From Xiphydria camelus (taxonomy: Eukaryota; Arthropoda; Insecta; Hymenoptera; Xiphydriidae): a stretch of DNA of 64,000 nucleotides. Under the pieces are notes generated by a model. The model worked only from the letters and a program-made list of their open reading frames with translations, was not told where the DNA came from and made no database searches. Location of the stretch: positions 21,500,684-21,564,683 of the forward strand of contig OY783198.1 in assembly GCA_963678675.1 (NCBI GenBank), in the 5' to 3' direction. The position numbers and the translations under genes are program-made. Shown here in pieces: positions 1 through 12,300 of this stretch; position 1 is the first letter of the stretch, and every line of letters begins with the position of its first letter.

Positions 1-83
1 AAAATCAGTGTTTCACGATTTTTAAATTGTAGTATTCTTTTGTTAAATTCTCGATCACTACTACGCATCGTCCGTTTAGCCGA

Positions 84-667
84 ACGAAAATTATTTTTTG
101 TCACTCAGTGTCAAATACTCGGTTTCATGGGCGTCCTCGACGCACGTGAAATCATCTTTCACACACCAATTCGTGAAAAGTTGCGCAGTGCGTGAAATAA
201 CCTGCGCAGTGCGTGAAATCGCCAATCTCGTATTTGACACTTAGTGACAAAAAATAGAATTCGTTATTCGGTTGTTTCGCGCCGTTCTAACGAGTGTGAT
301 TGCCGTACTCGCTTCGCTCGTGCGGCAAACTTCACACTCGTTAAAAACAGCGCTTCACGCCCTAATAATGAAAATAACTATTTTTGTCACTCAGTGTCAA
401 ATACTCGGTTTCATGGGCGTCCTCGACGCATGTGAAATCATCTTTCACACACCAATTCGTGAAAAGTTGCGCAGTGCGTGAAATAACCTGCGCAGTGCGT
501 GAAATCGTCAACCTCGTATTTGACACTTAGTGACAAAAAATAGAATTCGTTATTCGGTTGTTTCGCGCCGTTCTAACGAGTGTGATTGCCGTACTCGCTT
601 CGCTCGTGCGGCAAACTTCACACTCGTTAGAAACAGCGCTTCACGCCCTAATAACGAAAATAACTAT
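84..667. repeat. Tandem duplication, 286-bp period, with internal palindromes
   Basis: Two adjacent copies of about 286 bp are visible; for example GTCACTCAGTGTCAAATAC occurs at 100 and again at 386. Each copy contains two inverted-repeat modules. The first has TTTTTGTCACTCAGTGTC facing GACACTTAGTGACAAAAA. The second is a hairpin with arms TTCTAACGAGTGTGA and TCACACTCGTTAGAA around CGCTTCGCTCG. Copies differ by only a few bases, so the duplication is recent. Function is unknown; a mobile-element tandem is the simplest reading. Confidence 0.8.
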
Positions 668-2651
668 GAACCCAGTGCAGCTTTTTATCTCGGGAAACGA
701 TGATAATTCGGTCTTTTCATGAAAAAAGAAATTCATATTTTTAAATTCAATTTCTAATCTCTATGCGAAGGTAGGTATTTGATATCACACCAAAAAAAAA
801 TGTCCGAGAAAGTAATTATTTGCAGAGAGTTACAAGCGCGTTTCTCTGACAACGTAACTGCATTTCAAAATGTCGTTTTCCAGTAGGTACAGATAAGGTC
901 GAAAATGAGAAATGAACAAATACGTGATAAATCAATTTATCTAAATTTTTCCAATCTGCACTGAAACAAATTTGTTAGAAAACCGAACTAATCTATCTGG
1001 ATATTCTAATCGCCACGAGAGACATGAATATTCGTCGTTTCGATCGTTTAGTGTTTCGTCGTTATTTACAGTACTTAGAAAATACGCGCGTCTAGACGCG
1101 AGGCTCTAACGGATGGAGAGTCGCGGCACCGCCGCACAGGGGTGCGGGAGGCTTGCGTATAGCGCTCGTAGAAACTGACTTTATCGGTACACACGGTTCC
1201 GCGCCGGGGTGCAGAGGGGATTGTCGCGACAGATTATGAAAAATGAGGACGCGCGTGTCCGCGTGATTGATAGCGACGGCGCGTATTTTCCCTCGGAGAT
1301 ACACAGATACCGCGCGATGGATGCGGGCCGTATACGTATAGGTGTGGATCTCCGCGCGTGTGTGACGGACAGTCGATATTTACTGACCCCTTCGTATCGG
1401 AAAGAGCCGCGGAAGGGGTTGAAAGGGAAAAACGAGAGAAGGCGAATCCGTGTGACATTCAATTGGAATATTCTATTAAAATTTTCCATCGGCAGTCGCG
1501 CCGGAAGTGATCCGCGATTTAACGTGATTTAACTCGATCATGGGTACTTTCCTCTGATGGTGCTCGATCGAATTATAGAGAAGAGAGGGATAGCCTGCAT
1601 TATTAATGTAGAAGTCGATTCGAAATGCCATTTCCATCGTTATTAAAATCAATGATACGGAATAACGCACCAAAACGACTTCTGCACTGCAATTGTCGAT
1701 CAATGGAGAAGCTCACTGCAAGTTATAACTTATAGCCTATAGAAGTGTCACCTCAGCTGGTTCCTACCGCTACTTCCATCTCGCCTGATTAGTTCAAATT
1801 TCGAAGAAGTGTCATGGTCGCTGGTGTCGAACTAATCGGACTAAAATTCGGGGACCCAGCGGAGCTGGCGCCCTCTGGATCAGTTTGATGAATAATCTTC
1901 CCCGTTAACGAAATACTACATTCATATATCCACCGATCGAAAACCGCTAAAGATCGAGCGATTGCGAATGTAACCCAACGTGCGTTCGAGAGGTCTGCAA
2001 CGACGATTATCCCGTCGACGCGTTTGCGTAATTGACGTCCTTCGGGCGCAAACGTCGGGGCAAATTCTCGTTTTGATACGCCGTCGCGCTTAAATTGCAT
2101 TATATAATTATCGCGCGACAACCATCGGCAGCAATCATCAAGCTGTGGCCGTAACGGCAGCGGGACCGTGCATAGCACAGGGTGGTAACGCGATTACGAG
2201 AGGCGGCCCCGTCTATACCGACCCCCTTGCGCCCTACCACCGTATAGCGTACTCGTCCGCGCAATAATTACCCGGCAATTATAACAATCGGTCGAGCAAA
2301 TCCGATCGCTCATCTCGACGCCGTCTATTCAAGAATCGAGATCCGCGTATTCGTAATACATTGTATACCTACATATACGCTTTTCTCCCGACAGCATCGC
2401 ATACCTACCGCCTATTATTCAAACCCGGTGAGAATACGAGGGTTGAAAGGAAGGCATTACGCTGCCCGGCTCCGTTTCGCCGAGGAATTGTGAAATTTGT
2501 TCCGGTAAATTTCCCTTCCCCTCCTTTTCTGTCTATCTCTCGTGTTTTTGTTTTAAATTTAGGCGCAAACGTTCGAATATTATTGTTAAATTTCGCCGCA
2601 GCTTCTTCCCGGTCCCCCTCTGCAGCCTTTCCGATCCGACGCTCTCTACGA
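668..2651. other. Non-coding interval, nothing recognised
   Basis: Short open frames occur on both strands but none shows a recognisable domain, start context or splice partner. This may be upstream or 5' intronic sequence of the iRhom gene, but no promoter or 5' exon could be fixed by eye. Confidence 0.4.
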
Positions 2652-2944
2652 ACACTGAGAAAAATAATCGCTAGTGTCGAAAAAATATTTTCCGAATCAA
2701 GAGTATATTATGATCGTGCAAATTCTTAAGAATACAGATTCTCGATCGAAAAATACATATTATTGATTCGAGACTGCCGTCGTGGAAACGAGAAATTCTT
2801 TCTGCGCAAAAAAAACAATTCTCGAGCCTATCAATGATGTTTTCTTACAGAAAGAAAACCATAGCTTGATTCTGAAATTAAGTACATCATGTTTTTTATC
2901 GAAGAAAACATTTTTTTGACACCAGCAATTATTTCTCTCGGTGT
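2652..2944. mobile_element. Non-autonomous TIR element, family A
   Basis: The left end reads ACACTGAGAAAAATAATCGC and the right end is its imperfect inverted complement, CAATTATTTCTCTCGGTGT. The interior is AT-rich with no coding capacity. Related ends recur at 5630-6091 and 24378, so this is a dispersed family in the window. Class is inferred from structure only. Confidence 0.6.
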
Positions 2945-3762
2945 ACGTTTCGGCCTGCGCGTGTACAAGAACCTATACCGGAAAATCACGAGCTAAATGC
3001 GCGCGCCTCGAAAGTGGGAAATGAGCAGGTAGGCGGCTACTTCCGCTTCCCGCGGAATGGTAAAATTTGATTTACCAGCGCCGCCTCCCTCTCCCCTACC
3101 CCTCGCTTCAATTTCCTGTCAAATTCTACCGAGATAGACGCCCGCGCTCTCGAATCTATACGAATCTCGAGCCGCCGCCTCGCGGATATTAGAAATTTAC
3201 GAGGGCGAGGGCAATCGCGGTTCGACTTATTTGGCAGCCGTCGGAGAGGACTGCGGCTCCGGTTCCCCTCCGTTTCGCGGGTTCCCCCTTTTTATGCGTC
3301 AGCGAAGACAGCGCGAGTGGTCGCGCATACGACGAACGATGAAGTCGACTGCGTGGTGTTTGGTTGCGCGCTAGTTTGACGCTTTGGCGCCCCCGCATCG
3401 ATTATGCGTCACCCGACGTGTCGGCAGTTTAAAGTCCACGACACCAAGTCTTGAGGAAATCTTCGTCGCGCCGGCGGGAATGAAATTCGACGAAGTATAT
3501 AGGCGTGCGATGATTGAGTATAAGCCGGATGGCGGTGTGACGGCGCTCGATGCGTTCGGACAAGCGATATAAACTCGGCGAAGGGTGCAGGCCCCGGCGG
3601 AGTCTTGGCGAAGGATGCGAAGATTCGAGAGTCGGGATAATAGCTGCCATTAGAAAAATCTCTCGGAGCGAGTCTGACTTCCGATGGGATTTTTAAGAGG
3701 CTTAATCGTGAGCTCGAAAGGGGTGGTAAAGTAATAAGCTGTATAATAATCTTTCCTCCTCA
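2945..3762. other. Non-coding, GC-rich interval
   Basis: Moderately GC-rich DNA with short spurious open frames. No exon, RNA gene or element could be supported. Confidence 0.35.
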
Positions 3763-3994
3763 ACGGGGAAAAGTTTATGGTAACCACTTCCACAATCCGT
3801 GTGGTACGATTGAATTAATGCGGCATATGACGTTCAGTACTATAAATAATTCGATATTTACCATAAGTATTATAACATTTGCTATACTTATGGTAAACGT
3901 CGACATATTTATGGTACCGATCGTCATATGCTGTGATAATAATTCAATCTTACCACATGGATTGTGGGAGTGGTTTACACAAACTTTTCTCCGT
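3763..3994. repeat. Foldback element (about 230 bp)
   Basis: The arm starting ACGGGGAAAAGTTTATGG is the imperfect inverted complement of the arm ending ACAAACTTTTCTCCGT. Inner arm parts also pair, for example GCATATGACG with CGTCATATGC. The whole would form one long hairpin. It has no coding capacity and is a typical MITE-like structure. Confidence 0.65.
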
Positions 3995-4689
3995 ATAGAA
4001 CGACGTACATATCGGAAAGATTCTCGAAACGTTTCTTCAATCGACGAGAATTTTTGAAAATCGAGACTCGCGAAAGTATCTAAATTCCTTTATTTTCCAG
4101 CGCGCTTAAAGTTTTCATTTTTCTCGAAATACACGCGTGGAGTAGGTAGGCGATGAAGAACAACTCGAAAGGAAAAACTTTTACCCTAAATTACTTTTTT
4201 TTCCGTTGACTCTCCTGGGAAAAAAATGTCTAGTCCCGAGAGGCTCGTACCCCCTTAAAGTGGCGGGAGAACCTCTCAGGTGAAGAAAAAAGTGCGAGAG
4301 CCACGCGACGCCGAGAGACGCGCGATAAATATTGCGAGAGTATCAGAACGTCACGGGGTTGCGTTACATTTCGCGGTTATACGCGACGTCGAAGTGGTAG
4401 AAGGTTTTCGTCTCCATTTTTTTGCCCGTGATCTAAACCAGTGGGGCGAAGGCTGAGAAAATTGAAAAATTCAAATTCTCGGGTAACTTTACCGGCAAAA
4501 TTTATTTTCCTCCTTCTTTACAGTCGTCTGTAGATAAATTCTTTCGCTGTTTATCTCGCAAGCATACAGATAACTGCATTAATCATATCGGCTAATCTCG
4601 TTGCCCAATAGTAAACGATAGCAAAGTACGGACACGCGATGTATAATACGATATATATTATACAATGGAGTAATTATCTGATTTTTTAT

Positions 4690-4960
4690 TGACGATTCGA
4701 AAAAATTATTAACTTCGTATTTTTTCATTTTTTCATTTTCAGCCCCATTTAAGCCGAGAGAAACAATATTTAAAAATGCAGTATACATTATCGCTCACTA
4801 AATCTATCTCTCTCGCACTCGTTCTTTGTCATCAGCCCGTCTCTCATGACTCTTCGACGACGTCATATGTAACTTAATAGAGAGAAATGATGTACTTATA
4901 ACTCAGCGAATAATTATTTTTTCAGACATTTTCTTTTTCGTGTGATATCGAAAAGATATA
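4690..4960. repeat. Dispersed repeat, copy 1 (paired with 13775-14005)
   Basis: A stretch of about 270 bp shares ordered blocks with 13775-14005. Shared blocks include GTATTTTTTCATTTTT, CTCGCACTCGTT, GTCTCTC, TAGAGAGAAA and AACTC(A/T)GCGAATAATTA. Spacing is similar and both copies are in the same orientation. The copies are well diverged, so the element is old. Confidence 0.55.
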
Positions 4961-5629
4961 ATAATTACAAATATTGAATTTAAAAATATGAACTTTCTCT
5001 TATTGTTAGTCAAATACCGTATTTCCAAGGACAAACGACATAATAATTCGACGATGATGCAAATGACCGAATTTCATCGATACCTAATTACGCTTAACCG
5101 TTCCCCCCTCCCCACCTAATCCCTTTTTCGATTAAATATGGCACGAAAAGCGTCCCCCCTCACCGACGAACGAGATCCCACTTTCCGCAGCAAGAAGCTT
5201 CCCCGCGTCTCGGCCACTCGACAAAGTCAATATTGCATAATTCGTGGTAATTAATGATGCCGCGCCGCGAACTCTCTGCCTCTTGTTAATGTTTTGCATC
5301 CGGCGACGCGCGCTTTATTTATTCCCTCTTTTGGTTTTTCCTTTCCTCCCGGCTCCCCCGCCCCGGCGCACCGACCTCGCCCTATCCAATTCTCTATCTC
5401 CGTTTCTCCCTCCCTGACCGTAGCCATTAACAGGTCGATGTGATTAACGACCTCGGCCGGTTCCTGCGGAGGAGGAGGAGGAGGAGGAGGAACCCCTCTC
5501 TCAGGTCCGACCAACTGACGCTGTCCGACCTCTGCAGTATAGAGAAACGTATCTATACCTCTACGTACGTGATGTGCAAGGCACGTTTTCAATATACCTA
5601 AGTCATTTCGTACGTAGGTCGTGTAGGTG
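4961..5629. other. Non-coding interval with GGA microsatellite
   Basis: No gene supported. A short (GGA)n run lies near 5467-5490, and its complement gives a spurious polyproline frame on the minus strand. Confidence 0.35.
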
Positions 5630-6091
5630 CACTGAGATAAATAATTGCTAGTGGCAATAAAATTTGTTCTTTATTCAAAAACATGATATAATCCCAGAAT
5701 CAAACTATAGTTTCCTTCGTGTAAGAAAATATTTGATAGGCTCGAGTAATTTTTTTTTTCATACAGAGAGAATTTTAAGAATATATAATCTTCGACCAAG
5801 AATCAGTACTACACCGAGAGAAAAGTGTAGTAAATTTGATTAAATCGGCGGTTACGGGTGGGAAATACAGATCTATATAGTTCTTGGACTAATAATCAAC
5901 TCGAATGGACTGCAACTTATTTCCTTCAAATAGCCGTTAATCGTTATAACCAAATTTATTATTGTATAATCGATTTAATCGAATATACAATTTTCTCTCT
6001 CTCGGTGTATTCTTAACAATTTTTTTTACCATATTATATTCTTGGCTCAAGAAATATTTTCTTTACGCTAACAATTATTTCTCTCAATGTA
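5630..6091. mobile_element. Family A TIR element split by a nested insertion
   Basis: The outer ends are CACTGAGATAAATAATTGC (5630) and AACAATTATTTCTCTCAATG (ending near 6090), matching the family at 2652-2944. The element is interrupted at 5810-6009 by a second TIR element, so the inner one inserted later. Confidence 0.6.
5810..6009. mobile_element. Nested TIR element with TACACCGAGAGAAAA ends
   Basis: The left end TACACCGAGAGAAAA and the right end TTTTCTCTCTCTCGGTGTA are inverted complements. They enclose 200 bp with further internal palindromy around TTGATTAAATCG / CGATTTAATCGAA. It sits inside the outer element at 5630-6091. Confidence 0.65.
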
Positions 6092-8980
6092 CGGTAAGAC
6101 TATCCCAAACTTTAAAACAGTTCCAATAAACGCGGACGGAAAAGTTCGTTCTTTCACGCGGAGATATTAGGTACAGATGGAAATTATATGCTGGATAAAA
6201 TCTGCGCGTAATTAAGAAAACGCATCGGTAAACTGCATCGTATAGTCTGCGCGAGTACGAAAAGTTCCTACGCGATAAAACTTCGAGAGGGACAGTTTCT
6301 ATACGAGCCGATAAAAGCGGCTTCCTCCCTCTCCGCGTGCGGGCGCCGTCGATATACGGAAGCTGTACGTGTGTATGTCGCGGCAGAATCGAGATCGAGT
6401 CGATGAGAGCCGAGTTTCCGGTGAGAAAACTCCATTACCGACGGACGTCGCGCGAGAGGTGTTGGAAATCCGTGTACAGAAGGTACACACGCATACACGT
6501 ATGTCGCCGTAATCCGAGACGTGTACATACGTTATGAGAGAGACTGCACGCGCAACGGGTCTTCCGCTGCAGCCGCGCGACCCGCGAAACGAACGCAGCG
6601 AAACGACGTGGACTGGGAATGAGAAGAACCTTTCAATGCCGCGACCGCGTTCATGAATAGATGAGGAGTGGATACGATTGAGCGGCCGCGAGTCGCGCCG
6701 AGTGCGCTCGCAGCGGCGAAACGGTCCACGGACGACTCCAGCATCACATGTGGAAGATATGCACTGCAGTAGAGAGCGCTCGGGAGATATTCGTCGCCCG
6801 AAAAAGATGCGTTTCGGCGAGTATATAGGAAAGGATACGATCCTTCGACGATTGGCATGCATATACAGCATCCGATTTCACCCCCTACTTTCTCCCGCAC
6901 ATATCACATGTCCGCGTCTAAACCAGACGCAGTTCCGCGCGGTTTAATTGGAAAACACATTTCGACCCGTGTCTGCTTTAGACGCGGACACGTTGTACGT
7001 GCTTGGGTGCTTATATCATTGTACTCGCAAGTGTAGTTTCGAAACTGACAATCACGGTGTATGCAGGAGCCGATGATGACGAGACTCCTGTTACCCGCGA
7101 GAACGACGTTCATTTCGAAAGAGAATTGTTCCGCGATTAGGATTGCGCACAGGAATTAGGACTCCGGAGAGACAGAAATACACGTAAAGAGAGTGTACAG
7201 GAACTCTCAAGGTAGTATTGACTCATGTGATGCATCAAAGTTGTTCACTTTATGAATCATCATTAAGCAAGCACATTTGTGTCATTAAATGATTCACAAA
7301 CTAATACAAATAAAATGTTAAACATTTATGCAATGCATGTACAATTTTTCGTAAATATATTGCCAGAATAAATACGGCGATTAATTTGAATCACGTCATA
7401 ATGTAAATTTAACAATTTTTTGAAGAGCAATTACTCTTCTAAATTCATGCAGCAAAATAAACGGAAACTCTAGAACAATCAGTTATTATAATTTGTATGA
7501 ACATCGTAATGATCATAGAATAAGTCTATCCGAAACATAGTGTCTCGAGAGTTTATTTGAAAAGTCTTCGCACTCGAGTCCCTCGCGCGATGAGCTACCT
7601 ATAGTCCCGCATTTTGCTCCACTGTTGATGTAGATACGCGAAGAGAAAGGATCCGCTGTGCTAACACGAAACCGGGCGGAGTAAGTAGCTATATATACGA
7701 GTATATGGGGAAACTGGGAGTTTATTTGGAAAACGTCCGCTCTCGGACGAACTGTTTGTTGCCCGAAGGTTATGTTCGCAAAGGAAGCATGGGAGGTGAG
7801 GCGGGAGGGGGTCGCCCGACTCTCTGCCAACGCCGAAGATATATCTACACCTTCGGCTTCGCGAGTAGAGTTTCCGTTCTGCTCCTCGACGGCAGACTGC
7901 TGTTTCCGTCGAGGAGCCCGGTGCCGACGGCAATTACGAAGAAGAACGGATGACGCCTCGTGTGAGATGTTGATTGTTCGGAAGCTGGAGTTCCAAAGAG
8001 GAGAGTTCAACTGCGCACAGTGATGATCGAGACGTAAACTCTCTTTCCGGTTTACTCGAAGACGACTGTCTGTAGGATGAATTTACTTCCGGTGACTGTT
8101 GCAACTATAGATGTACAAGTGATACCAGGGGGGAATAAATTATACCGTTATCACACACACACACACACACAATTTCTCACTGATTATAGGGTAGGAAGAC
8201 ATTCTGTCACCACGGCAAGCGAATTCAAATCGAATTTTTTTACGTTGCAATGTCTAACAGAAAGGGGGAAGGGGGTGACTATAATTACGACGCGTTGATA
8301 ACGATCGATGTTAAATAATATACCCGGTAAATGCAATCGACGCTATCCAATGTTTATCGTAAATAACGACATTTCTCCATTACCGGAAATTACGCGACAA
8401 AGGGGTGGCGCGCGAGGGGATCTCGCATTCGTAGATTTCCGTGTTTACCCGTCGAATCGCTCGACCCGCGCGTTCGCCCTCGTGGAAAATTCGGTTCGCA
8501 TACGGATCCTGCAATCATCGTATCGAATGAAACCGGTACGCGTCGAGCGACCGTACCTCACAATGGGTCAATCACCTTCGAATTGCGCGAATTGGCCGCC
8601 TCGCGACTACACTGCGAACGGACGACGAAAATTATTTGGAACGCGATAATTCCGCTACGTTCCGAGTCGTTTGCCTGGGAGAGAGCGTGGGTAACCATGG
8701 CGACTATGGGACACGGCACTAATTCGAGAGAGCGTCACACCGCCCACGAATCGCAGCGCGACACGGGCACTGCGATCGATAAATAATAAATTCTCCCGAT
8801 AATTAGCGCGACATTTTTCCGATGAAGCTGCGCGAAATTCATTCAGGGGTGAGAGTTCCAGGGGACAAAATGAGAGACACCCTCCGAGAACGAAGTCGAT
8901 AAATTCTCCCGATTATATATGTAAATAGCCGAGGGCTGCAATCGTTGTACGAGTTCTTGACCTCTCGCGCGTTTCCGCAG
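6092..8980. other. Non-coding interval upstream of first recognised iRhom exon
   Basis: A GC-rich block at about 6300-6900 is followed by AT-rich DNA to about 7500 and mixed DNA to 8980. A (CA)n microsatellite lies near 8152-8171. Open frames in the GC-rich part overlap on several strands with no family resemblance. The 5'UTR exons or promoter of iRhom may lie here, but no unambiguous site was seen. Confidence 0.35.
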
Positions 8981-9367
8981 GCAATCATCGCCAAGCTCCG
9001 GGATGACGGGCACGTCGACGGGGTCGTCGACCGGTCCCGACAGCAGCACTTCTCAGAGCATCAGCATGTACGCCGTAGGCGGTGGCGGCAGCACGGCGAC
9101 GTCGACGGAAATGTCGTCGTCGCCTTGCTCGAGCACACCGCCGACTGTGCCCCTGGTCCAGAGCGGCGGTGGCGGCGGCGGCGGCAACGGCGGCGGTGAC
9201 AGCGGAGGCGGAGGCGTCGAGACGCCCGGTGGTAGCAATCTCATGAGAAGCGCCTCCGCGCCTGCCGGACCGCGACCCGTCGTCCAGATATCCAGCTCGG
9301 CGAGCACGTCCACCGCTCAAAGGCCGAGGTTGAGGAGAAACATGAGTCGTACCGAAGCCATTAGGAA
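8981..9367 (+). CDS. iRhom: iRhom exon 1 (first recognised coding exon)
   Basis: A polypyrimidine tract and CAG precede 8981 and the donor GTGAGT follows 9367. ATG at 9003 opens a Gly/Ser/Thr-rich, disordered N-terminus. The frame stays open upstream to the splice site, so translation could start in an earlier exon; an in-frame ATG at 9066 is an alternative. RSASAP at about residues 82-87 matches the RSxSxP 14-3-3 docking motif, placed as in vertebrate iRhoms. The exon ends in phase 2. Confidence 0.85.
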
Positions 9368-12300
9368 GTGAGTATATATGGAGTTAATAATTCGAACGTG
9401 AAATTTAGAAAGAGATATCAGTCGATTTCATATTCAAACACCGAAGAAACAGTTTATTAACCTTTTAAAGCCGGGGGTGGTCGATATATCGACCAGCAGT
9501 TAGGTCGGGGCCTCCAAATAGGAAATTCATTGATTTTATTTATAAATTTCACGTCTAACAAGAAGTCGATTTTAACTGAAATTTCCCCGCCGCCAAAAGG
9601 TTAATCGTTAATAAATGTCATTTCAAATGTGACGAAATGAATGAATCGTCGGGAGAAGAAAATATGTATATGTGTGTGTTAATTATTAAAATGTTTATTT
9701 CACTTAAACGGTTGTCTCAAGGGATTCAATTGTGCCAAATAAATATTGTAATAGTTGACGAATATTTACTTGGTACGGCGAAATTTGTATTTCGCCATAT
9801 TCGAACAAACATTTGTTAACTATAAAAAAATTGTATTCTCGGTGTGCAAAACCTGCTTCGATCTTACACGGAGAAAAAGGATTAGTAAAAAATCATGAGG
9901 AAAGTCATGAATTTTTACAGTTATCCCAGTAACAAGGCTCCTCGAGGTGAAACATTGAAGTTTTTAATAGACCGCATCGTACTTTTTACAGTTCGTAATA
10001 GTATAAACACGAGTTTATACGATAAAACTTACCAATCTCTCGTTAATACGCGTCAGGTCGTACATCCAATTCAATACCGCCACAAGTGTAAATTATATAA
10101 TTTTGAATAAGAAGGAAATAAAACAATGCTAGATCGGAATTCTAAGGGCCATATATGCAAATATGGCATATTTTAAAACTTAACCACTTGTGGCTGTATT
10201 TCTTTTCAAAGTCCAATATGTTGGCACTGCAATAATCACCATAAAATCAAAAATTAAAATTTTGCAGTTATGGCGGTATTGATCTGGATGTACGAGGTGT
10301 TTACAGGTTTATACGCTGAGAAAACAATTTATTTGTATTTGATAAATATTTGTTTGAATATGCCGAAAGAAATATTTTACTGGACCACAAATACATATTA
10401 CATTCATGAACTGTTACAATATTTATTTGGTACAATTTGATCCTCAGAGGCAGTCGTTTGAATGAAATAAACATTTTAATAATTAATATATATTTACTCG
10501 TCCTGACAAAATATTTATTTCGGCATATTTGAAATAACATTTATTGACTATTGATAAGCTGTTCTCTCCGTGGACTGTTACGAGCAGTAAAAAGTACGCT
10601 GTGTCCATTAAAAAATTCAATATTTCACCTCGAGGATTCCTATTTACTGGAATTCACTGTAAAAAAAGTACCGATCCTTTTTCTCCGTGTATGCATAGAA
10701 ATATCGAACAAAACGGAACTACACGTTCGCCGGAATAACGTTTTTCCGCGGTGCTCATTCGCAGCGAGTAAAAAGATCGCCCGCGCGCCATAAAAGTTTT
10801 CTCGTAGCAAAATTCGTCTGTGCACCGCAGCGCGAATCGATGAAGCGAAGCGCTCGGAACGAAATTGATCGAACGCGTCGAATTTTCATCGGTTTGGGGC
10901 GGTGGCGCATAAAAACACGCGCGTTCACCCGACTCGCGTTTGTCGGTGGATGGTCACTCTTCCCGCGGGGGCCGCGGCGCAGTGATTTCCGGGATTTCCA
11001 TCAGCCTCACGACTCGTCGAGTCGTTAAGCCCTCGCGAAGTAACGATGGGGCAGTGGAAAGCGGCGGGGGAGGGGCACCCGATCGGGGCAGGCCGCGGTG
11101 ATAAAAATGCATGAAAACTCGCGTAGATCGTAATCACAGGAAAATGGAAAATACGAATGTAGGTATAACGAATGTACGTGGAATTGACCACCCCCTCCGA
11201 GTCGCCCTCAGTCGCTGGAGCACCCCGACCCACTTCGGCATGGCAATCCCTCGTATCTACATGCATAGCGCCCCGCTGCACGATACTCGAAATGTTTTCG
11301 AAAGCCCGCCGCGTTATTATTGGATTTGAAAGCGAATTAGGCGTGAGTCCCCGCTCGTTGGAGACGTCGATGCGAATTGAGCGTGCGACGTGATGTAGTG
11401 GTCGATTGACGGAGGTCGATAACGAAGAAAGTTGTCGATTGCGTTAATCGTCCATATGAAAAATGAGCAACGAGAATTCCGTTTGACTTCTGCTCTCTCG
11501 ACGAGGTATCCAAACTGTAAATATTGTAGTTCGAAGGTCGTTGAGCAAATTCCTTCACTTCGATCCTCGCAATTTTTCTCCGCGGTGCGACGACGATAAC
11601 GAATTCGTGCAACCGCGAAATTCTTATACGCCCCCTCATAATCCCGGTCGAATTGTGCGTCATCGCCGATGCTCCGGCGCGCAGCGCTGACAAGCTGAGC
11701 TCAGCACTCCGAGTCACCCCCGGCTATCGCCCTCGACCGACCCTCCCCGGGCGCACCGGACCGGAAAGCGTAATTGTACCAATTTCACTGGAGCGGCTCG
11801 CGCTCCGACTTCGAATCACGAACGTCCGTGCCGAAATGGGAGAGAACCGCATCGAGACGATCGCAGTTTAGACCGAGCAACGCGTGCAGCTTCGAGCGCC
11901 AGAACCGACGACCGTTCCATTCATCCCTTTGCCGTTCCTCCTGATCGATGCCGTATCCTCGGAAAGAGCGGAAGGTTAATTTTTTCGTCGCTTCCTGCGT
12001 TTCAGTTACATCAAACGAGAGACCGCGACCTTCTTCGGGGTGGACGAGGAGACGGAGGGCGTCGAGAAGCAGCGATGGCTCGACCGCCGGAGACGCATGG
12101 CGTCGAGGAAGTACGGGGCGCTGCTTCCGGAGCACAGACCACCCGATCCCGACATCACCAGGGACGTTCCCGATACAACGGAAGGGCTGGAGGTGAGCAA
12201 ACAGGGAACTAAGAAGCGTATTGATTTTTTTTTCAAATTTATTACATCTCGATCGAATAGTTTCTTAAAAGAACGTCCAGCGCGATAAATACTTTTATTC

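Larger units (their letters stand above)
9368..12005 (+). other. iRhom intron 1
   Basis: A 2.6-kb intron between phase-2 exons. It contains the TTAA-flanked element at 9461-9600 and the large palindromic element at 9865-10691. The remainder, 10692-12005, is GC-rich without recognisable features. Confidence 0.75.

Noticed and set aside
6299..6900. Overlapping minus-strand frames of 190 and 122 residues in GC-rich DNA upstream of iRhom
   Set aside because: Low-complexity Arg/Ser composition, mutual overlap and no family resemblance.
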